The notes under the pieces were generated by a model, which was not told where the DNA came from, did no database searches, and worked only from the letters and a program-made list of their open reading frames with translations. This document shows, piece after piece, positions 7,518-12,403 of a DNA stretch of 12,403 nt. Every line of letters starts with the position of its first letter. Position 1 is the first letter of the stretch. The DNA comes from a bacterium (GTDB taxonomy: Bacteria; Nitrospinota_A; UBA7883; JACRGQ01): NCBI GenBank assembly GCA_021815535.1, contig JAKAGL010000043.1, forward strand, positions 1-12,403. Reading direction: 5' to 3'. The position numbers and the translations under genes were made by a program.

Positions 7518-8603
7518 ATGAACATGAATAACGGAACATCAGAACAACGGCCTAAGATCAAGGTTATCCTTGTGGATGATTCCCAGATAGCGCTTACTCT
7601 TCTGAAGAAAATGCTTTTATCCTCTCCGGATATCGAGGTCGTGGGAACGGCAATGAACGGGCGGGAGGCGCTGGAGCTTATTCCCAAACTCGATCCTACG
7701 GTGGTCTGTACCGATCTTCATATGCCGGCAATGGACGGCTTGGAGCTGACAAGGGAAATAATGGCCCGGTATCCGAAGCCCATACTGGTCATAAGCGCTT
7801 CAGTAAGCGAAGGGAGACATAACGTGTTCCATCTCATGGAAGCCGGTGCGGTAGATGTGCTAAAGAAGCCCCGTGGCGGGATGGAAAGCGAATACATCCA
7901 ACAATCCAATGAACTTATAAACAGGGGGAAAATACTTGCGGGGGTCCACGTTTTCAGGCGGGTAAAGAGGGAAAGTACGCCGCCGGTGGTTATTGCTTTG
8001 CCACAGGCCCCCGTAATGACCAAGCCGCGTATTGTGTCGATCGGCGCTTCCACCGGCGGCCCGCAGGCGTTTCAAAACATACTTTCACAGCTTCCCGCAA
8101 AATATCCGTTTCCCATAATATGCGTTCAGCATATAGGGGATGGGTTTATGGAAGGGTTGGTGGAATGGTTTGATTCCTTCTGCGCCATCAAAGTTGAATT
8201 GGCACAAGATGGCGCCATGCCTCTTCCGGGAGTGGCGTATTTCCCGCGCGAGGGATCCCATTTGCTGATCGACAGCGGCGGGCGATTCAAATATTCGCTG
8301 GATATACCGTTCAGCGGCCACCGTCCCTCCATTACCGTAACCTTCAAGTCAGTTGCCGAACGATACGGAAGCAGTGCGATCGGTGTGCTGTTAACTGGCA
8401 TGGGAAACGATGGCGCCGAAGGGCTGAAAGCGATCGCCGATATGGGCGGCATAACGATTGCCCAGGACGAAACAACCAGCATTGTATTTGGGATGCCCAA
8501 GGTTGCGGCGGAACTTGGCGCGGCACGGCATGTATTGCCGTTGGATAAGATCGCCCCCATGCTCGTATCCTGCGCAACCATGAATGGAGCAAAGATCCAA
8601 TGA
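7518..8603 (+). CDS. cheB: CheB receptor methylesterase response regulator (WspF-like)
   Basis: A 361-residue protein with a receiver (about 13-135) and a CheB methylesterase/glutamine deamidase domain (about 170-355). The receiver has D20-D21, phospho-acceptor D66 (TDLHMPAMDG), S93 and K117. The esterase catalytic triad is visible as S178 (GASTGG), H205 (QHIGDGF) and D298 (GMGNDGA). It should remove methyl groups added by CheR from the MCP, activated by phosphorylation from CheA. The sequence after the active His (GDGFMEGLVEWF) differs from enteric CheB and resembles the version found in Wsp-type clusters. The ribosome site before ATG 7518 is weak; ATG 7524 is an alternative. The stop overlaps the next gene's start in ATGA, which points to translational coupling. 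Confidence 0.96.
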   Translation: MNMNNGTSEQRPKIKVILVDDSQIALTLLKKMLLSSPDIEVVGTAMNGREALELIPKLDPTVVCTDLHMPAMDGLELTREIMARYPKPILVISASVSEGRHNVFHLMEAGAVDVLKKPRGGMESEYIQQSNELINRGKILAGVHVFRRVKRESTPPVVIALPQAPVMTKPRIVSIGASTGGPQAFQNILSQLPAKYPFPIICVQHIGDGFMEGLVEWFDSFCAIKVELAQDGAMPLPGVAYFPREGSHLLIDSGGRFKYSLDIPFSGHRPSITVTFKSVAERYGSSAIGVLLTGMGNDGAEGLKAIADMGGITIAQDETTSIVFGMPKVAAELGAARHVLPLDKIAPMLVSCATMNGAKIQ

Positions 8604-10942
8604 CACCGAAGCAAGATGCTGCAAAAGAAATCCTCATCGTGGAGGACAGCGAGATTCAAATTGAGCTTCTAAAGAGGGTTTTGGCTTCCCGGGGGTACAA
8701 GGTGTCAATTGCCAGAAACGGCGCCGAAGCGCTGGCTGAAGCGTTGGAACACAAACCGGATCTGATCATAAGCGACATCATGATGCCGGTTATGGATGGC
8801 TATCAGTTATGCCAAGAGCTGAAAAAGATCGACAAGCTGAAGAACATACCGTTGATCCTCCTTACACAATTGAGCGATCCGGAAGAGGTGATAAAGGGCC
8901 TTGAAGCGGGGGCCGATAACTACCTCACGAAACCTTTTGAGCCTGAATACCTGCTTATGAAAATTAACTCCTTGCTGATATCCCCGATCAAATTCGTAAA
9001 CAATCCCAAGGAAAAGTGCATGGAATTCACTATAACCGGGAAGCGTTATGTTGTGAAGTCAAGCAGGGCGCAAACCCTTAATTTTCTGATCTCGACATAC
9101 GAAAACGTTGTGCGCCGCAATTTGGAGCTTTACAAAACCCAGGAAGAGCTGGAACGCACCAACGAACAGCTTGAGGAGAAGGTGAGGCAGAGGACCGCCA
9201 TCCTGGCCAATGAGATGGCGGAGCGCAAACAGCTGTCGGTCGATCTGTTGAAACGCAACAGAGAGCTTTCAGCCCTGTACGCGATCTACAAGGCATCGGC
9301 GGAAAAGCCGCTTCTGCATGAGATGCTCGACGCAACACTCACGACGGTGTTAGATGTCTTGGAAATGGATGTCGGCACAATCTACCTGCTCGATACGGAA
9401 AAGAAAAAGTTGGTGCTGTCTTCGCAGGCCGGTATCCCGGAAGAAAAGCTTGAGCCTTTCATTACTCTGGAGGTCGGTGACGGAGTTGCCGGGGCGGCGG
9501 CCACGGAAATGAAACCGGTCATCAAGGAATTCAAGGATTATCCAACCAAGCGATTGGCCGGGCGTATAGCATCGATAGGCCTTCAAAGCATGGTGGGTAT
9601 CCCTATTATTTCGGGAAACGATCTTCTCGGCTCCATGAGTTTTGGCAATAAAATAACGCGCGTTTTCTATAAGGATGATCTGGATATGCTTTCGGCGATC
9701 GGGAGGCAGATTGGCGCGATGATACACACTTCCCGGCTGTATGGGCAATTGAAGGAGAGTGAGGAGAAATTTCAATCAATGGCATCTGCCGCAAGCGATG
9801 CCGTAATCAGCATCGACGGCAACGGGGTCATAAAATATTGGAACCCGGCAGCCGAACGGATATTGGGCTATCAGAGCAACGATATGATGGGAAGAGGAAT
9901 TGGAACTATCATCCCGGATAAATACAGCGAAAACTATCGAAATGGACTGAAACAATTTTATGAAACCGGCTTCGGGAATATTCTTGGCAAATCCGTAGAA
10001 GTAACCGCGTTGCGGAAGGATGGCGTCGAAATCCCGGTTGAGCTGGCGGTATCGGGTTTCAGGCTCGGTGGCGCCTGGCATTCCGTGGGAATAATGCGCG
10101 ATATAACCGAGCGCAAGCAGTGGGAAACATCCCTGAAAAAGACCAATTTACAGCTCCAGGAATCGCTGGAGGAGCTGAAAAAATCGCAAAATATGCTCAT
10201 CCGTAATGAGAAATTGGCGGCATTGGGCCAACTTTCCGCGGGGGTGGCCCACGAAATAAAGAACCCGCTCAATATTATTTCCACCTCGGTGCAACTCCTG
10301 ATGCTGGACGAAAACCTCGCCCCTGAAACAGGCGATATCTACAAAACGATAATGGAACAGATCGCCCGTGCAGTGAAGATCACTGAAAACCTGAGGGATT
10401 TTGCCCGGCAAAGGAGACCGGAAATAGCGGAAATAGATATCAACCCATTTCTCGATAAAACCATCGCCCTTGTTGAGTATGAGTTCAGGCTGGACAACAT
10501 AAACTTCATCAGGGATTTCTATCCGGCCCCGATCATCGTGAAAGGAGATAAGGATCAACTGGCGCAGGTGTTTCTAAACTTCATCAATAACGGCGCGGAC
10601 TCCATGAAAGAAAAACAATTGAGGGTCGGGCGCGAAAAGCTGCGGAAAGAAGGCTGGAAAGGCGATCTTACCATTAAGACGACCCATGACAAATCGTGGG
10701 TATATATATCTTTCATTGACACGGGGAATGGAATGTCCCATGAAGTGCGGAAAAGGGCGTTTGATCCGTTTTTTACGACAAAGGAAGAGGGAAAGGGCAC
10801 AGGTTTAGGGCTTTCCATTGCGATGGGAATTATTGAAAACCATGGCGGCGCCATCCTTCTTGAAACCGCCGAGGGGAAGGGATGCGACTTCACGATAAAA
10901 CTGCCCTTTGACGAAACGGAGAGACAAGATGAAAAACAGTGA
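8600..10942 (+). CDS. Soluble hybrid sensor histidine kinase: REC-coil-GAF-PAS-HisKA-HATPase
   Basis: A 780-residue cytoplasmic kinase with no membrane segment. Order: receiver (10-127, D16, phospho-acceptor D59, K111); a conserved-looking linker (about 140-175, with GKRYVVKSSRAQTLNFLISTYEN); coiled coil (about 176-225); GAF (about 238-378); PAS (about 388-505, ending in the usual DITERK); HisKA with phospho-His H551 (HEIKNPL); and HATPase_c with N664 (INNGADSM), DTGNGM (707-712), FDPFFTT (721-727) and GKGTGLGLSI (731-740). The N-terminal receiver may take phosphate from CheA and so gate the kinase, while GAF and PAS bind unknown cytoplasmic ligands or cofactors. No His, Cys or other residue visible here identifies a heme or flavin. 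The start overlaps the cheB stop (ATGA), tying it to the che operon. The most obvious partner is the REC-HD-GYP protein 111 bp downstream. Confidence 0.95.
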   Translation: MTPKQDAAKEILIVEDSEIQIELLKRVLASRGYKVSIARNGAEALAEALEHKPDLIISDIMMPVMDGYQLCQELKKIDKLKNIPLILLTQLSDPEEVIKGLEAGADNYLTKPFEPEYLLMKINSLLISPIKFVNNPKEKCMEFTITGKRYVVKSSRAQTLNFLISTYENVVRRNLELYKTQEELERTNEQLEEKVRQRTAILANEMAERKQLSVDLLKRNRELSALYAIYKASAEKPLLHEMLDATLTTVLDVLEMDVGTIYLLDTEKKKLVLSSQAGIPEEKLEPFITLEVGDGVAGAAATEMKPVIKEFKDYPTKRLAGRIASIGLQSMVGIPIISGNDLLGSMSFGNKITRVFYKDDLDMLSAIGRQIGAMIHTSRLYGQLKESEEKFQSMASAASDAVISIDGNGVIKYWNPAAERILGYQSNDMMGRGIGTIIPDKYSENYRNGLKQFYETGFGNILGKSVEVTALRKDGVEIPVELAVSGFRLGGAWHSVGIMRDITERKQWETSLKKTNLQLQESLEELKKSQNMLIRNEKLAALGQLSAGVAHEIKNPLNIISTSVQLLMLDENLAPETGDIYKTIMEQIARAVKITENLRDFARQRRPEIAEIDINPFLDKTIALVEYEFRLDNINFIRDFYPAPIIVKGDKDQLAQVFLNFINNGADSMKEKQLRVGREKLRKEGWKGDLTIKTTHDKSWVYISFIDTGNGMSHEVRKRAFDPFFTTKEEGKGTGLGLSIAMGIIENHGGAILLETAEGKGCDFTIKLPFDETERQDEKQ

Positions 10943-10996
10943 CGCCTTCTGAAAACTGCACGGTCGATTGGGCGGCGTGAGGAGGATTGGATAGTC

Positions 10997-11050
10997 ATGT
11001 CGGTACAATCGGTTTTTGACGACCTTAACAGTTTAATTTCGGAGGCATGA
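10997..11050 (+). CDS. Possible 17-residue leader peptide before the HD-GYP gene
   Basis: A tiny frame, MSVQSVFDDLNSLISEA, starts at ATG 10997 with GGAGG 11 bases upstream (10981-10985). It ends at TGA 11048-11050, three bases before the HD-GYP start. Its last codons overlap the ribosome site of the next gene (GGAGG, 11041-11045). It could couple translation of the HD-GYP protein, be a small peptide, or be chance. The peptide is not one I recognise. Confidence 0.3.
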   Translation: MSVQSVFDDLNSLISEA

Positions 11051-11053
11051 AGC

Positions 11054-12151
11054 ATGTCCGGACAAACCGCAACTATACTGATCGTCGACGATGAAAGACA
11101 GGCGTGTTTGGCCATCCAGCATTTCCTGCGCGCCAAGGGATTTGATGCCCAGTATGTTACTTCGGGAAAGGATGCGCTGGAAATGGCGCAGCAGAACCGC
11201 CCTGAAGCCGTTTTGCTTGATGTCCGCATGCCCGGGATGAACGGCATTGAAACCCTTCAGGGTCTTAAACAATTGGATGCAGATTGCGCCGTCATCATGT
11301 TAACGGCAGTGGATGAGGTAGAAACGGCGGTAAGCACCATCCGTGGCGGTGCAAATGATTACCTGCGGAAACCTGTCAGTTTTAACGAATTGCTGCACAG
11401 CATCGAGTCCGCGTTGGAAAGAAGAAGGCTGGTGCTGGAGAACAGGGACTACCAACACTCGCTTGAGGAAAAAGTCGCACAGCGTACCAAAGAGGTCGAA
11501 CTTACCCGCGATGTTACACTCTTCGGTTTGGCCACGCTTGCCGAATTCCGCGACCCCGAAACCGGCGATCATCTTCAGAGGATCAGGGAATACTCCAAAG
11601 CGCTTGCAATCCAGCTGGGTAAAGATGGCGCGTATTCCCATTTGATCGACGCACAATTCATTACCACCATCCACAAGGTCTCGCCGATGCACGATATAGG
11701 AAAGGTAGGTATCCCTGACCATATTCTGCAAAAACCCGGCCCGCTCACGCCGCAAGAGTTTGAGATAATGAAACAGCATTCATCAATTGGCGGCAGAACC
11801 CTTGATAAAGCTGAACATCGCCTTATGGCCGAAACCAATTATTCGTTTCTTTCAATGGCAAAGGAGATAGCGTTCTGCCACCATGAGAGGTGGAATGGGA
11901 GTGGCTATCCCGGCGGAATAAGTGGAGAGCAGATACCGTTATCCGCGCGTATCATGAGCTTGGCGGACGTTTACGATGCTCTCATCTCAAAAAGAGTGTA
12001 CAAACCCGCCTTTCCACATCAAAAGGCTTACGAAATCATCATGGCAGGAAGTGGAAATCATTTCGACCCGGAGGTCGTGGCCGCTTTCAAGGCGATTGAA
12101 AACGACTTTATTGCAATAAAAGATAATATTGCGAATTACACCATGGACTAA
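11054..12151 (+). CDS. Response regulator with HD-GYP domain, predicted cyclic-di-GMP phosphodiesterase (RpfG-like)
   Basis: A 365-residue two-domain protein. The receiver (about 6-122) has D12-D13, phospho-acceptor D56 (LDVRMPGMNG), T84 and K106. A coiled coil (about 122-152) leads to an HD-GYP domain (about 155-350). Expected metal and catalytic residues are present: E169 and H173 (ETGDH), H213-D214 (HDIGKVGIPD), H242 (KQHSSIG), H276-H277 (HHERWNGSGYP) and D305 (ADVYD). The only deviation in the signature is Asn for the usual Asp after Trp. It should hydrolyse cyclic-di-GMP to pGpG or GMP in the cytoplasm, controlled by phosphorylation of D56 by CheA or the preceding hybrid kinase. GGAGG at 11041-11045 lies 8 bases before ATG 11054. 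It is the last gene of the block and the only clear enzymatic output in view. Confidence 0.95.
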   Translation: MSGQTATILIVDDERQACLAIQHFLRAKGFDAQYVTSGKDALEMAQQNRPEAVLLDVRMPGMNGIETLQGLKQLDADCAVIMLTAVDEVETAVSTIRGGANDYLRKPVSFNELLHSIESALERRRLVLENRDYQHSLEEKVAQRTKEVELTRDVTLFGLATLAEFRDPETGDHLQRIREYSKALAIQLGKDGAYSHLIDAQFITTIHKVSPMHDIGKVGIPDHILQKPGPLTPQEFEIMKQHSSIGGRTLDKAEHRLMAETNYSFLSMAKEIAFCHHERWNGSGYPGGISGEQIPLSARIMSLADVYDALISKRVYKPAFPHQKAYEIIMAGSGNHFDPEVVAAFKAIENDFIAIKDNIANYTMD

Positions 12152-12181
12152 GAGGAAAGCGGATTCCGCCCTTGAAACGGG

Positions 12182-12226
12182 CCCTGCGGCACTACCGATA
12201 AGATATATTATGTATAGTACGCAGGG
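12182..12226 (+). repeat. Long imperfect hairpin downstream of the HD-GYP gene (possible terminator or RNA structure)
   Basis: CCCTGCG (12182-12188) pairs with CGCAGGG (12220-12226). Inside it ACTA (12191-12194) pairs with TAGT (12215-12218), and ATAA (12198-12201) with TTAT (12208-12211) around GATATA. This gives a three-step stem of 15 pairs with small internal loops, 30 bases after the HD-GYP stop. No T-run follows, so it is not a standard intrinsic terminator, but it may end or protect the transcript. It is the only clear structure in the gene-free stretch 12152-12403. Confidence 0.4.
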
Positions 12227-12403
12227 TGTACAAAACCATGCTCGTGAGCAATATTGATAAGATTGCCCACGCGTGACCTCTCCCTCTATTACCTGCTTTT
12301 AAACTGATAAAAAGGAAACGAGGAAGTTCCTTCGAGAACTCTATAGGTGGCAACCTTGAGCTTGTCGTTGACAAAAAACCATACAAGCGCATACCCCTGC
12401 GTA

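Noticed and set aside
12192..12392. 66-codon open frame on the minus strand at the right end
   Set aside because: No ribosome site at proper distance, no recognisable domain, and it runs through the 12182-12226 hairpin; likely chance.
12343..12403. Plus-strand frame at the right edge reading IGGNLELVVDKKPYKRIPLR
   Set aside because: It looks protein-like, but no ATG, GTG or TTG start lies in frame after the stop at 12274-12276 and the frame is cut by the window edge, so a gene cannot be supported.

Overview
The window is one same-strand block of chemosensory and second-messenger signalling genes. It has a cut-off HD-GYP-type protein at the left edge, then a stand-alone receiver, CheR with TPRs, a double CheW, a membrane MCP, a CheA-receiver hybrid, CheB, a soluble REC-GAF-PAS histidine kinase and an intact REC-HD-GYP protein. 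All nine genes are on the + strand. No tRNA, rRNA, CRISPR, transposase or phage gene was seen. Base composition is moderate (about half G+C in most genes) and several genes have good GGAGG-type ribosome sites. The protein types suggest a free-living Gram-negative bacterium of the Desulfobacterota/Nitrospirota/Nitrospinota kind, but the sequence does not fix the phylum.

Layout: 3-497 is the C-terminal part of a degenerate HD-GYP protein. 547-918 is a single-domain response regulator. 991-2439 is cheR-TPR. An AT-rich 186-bp gap (2440-2625) may hold a terminator-like hairpin and a new promoter. 2626-8603 holds cheW-cheW, mcp, cheA-REC and cheB. 8600-10942 is the hybrid kinase, overlapping cheB by ATGA. 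11054-12151 is REC-HD-GYP. 12152-12403 holds a long imperfect hairpin and no gene I can support.

How it may work (inference): the periplasmic CHASE3/4HB-like domain of the MCP senses a signal. The double CheW docks CheA to the MCP. CheR and CheB set MCP methylation. CheA phosphorylates its own receiver, CheB and possibly the other receivers. The parts list closely parallels the Wsp surface-sensing system (MCP, two CheW, CheR-TPR, CheA-REC, CheB, c-di-GMP output regulator). Here the output protein is a c-di-GMP-degrading HD-GYP type instead of a GGDEF diguanylate cyclase, and a second soluble sensor kinase is inserted. There are no flagellar genes and no CheZ, CheC or CheD in view, so an alternative cellular function such as biofilm, pili or c-di-GMP control is at least as likely as swimming chemotaxis.
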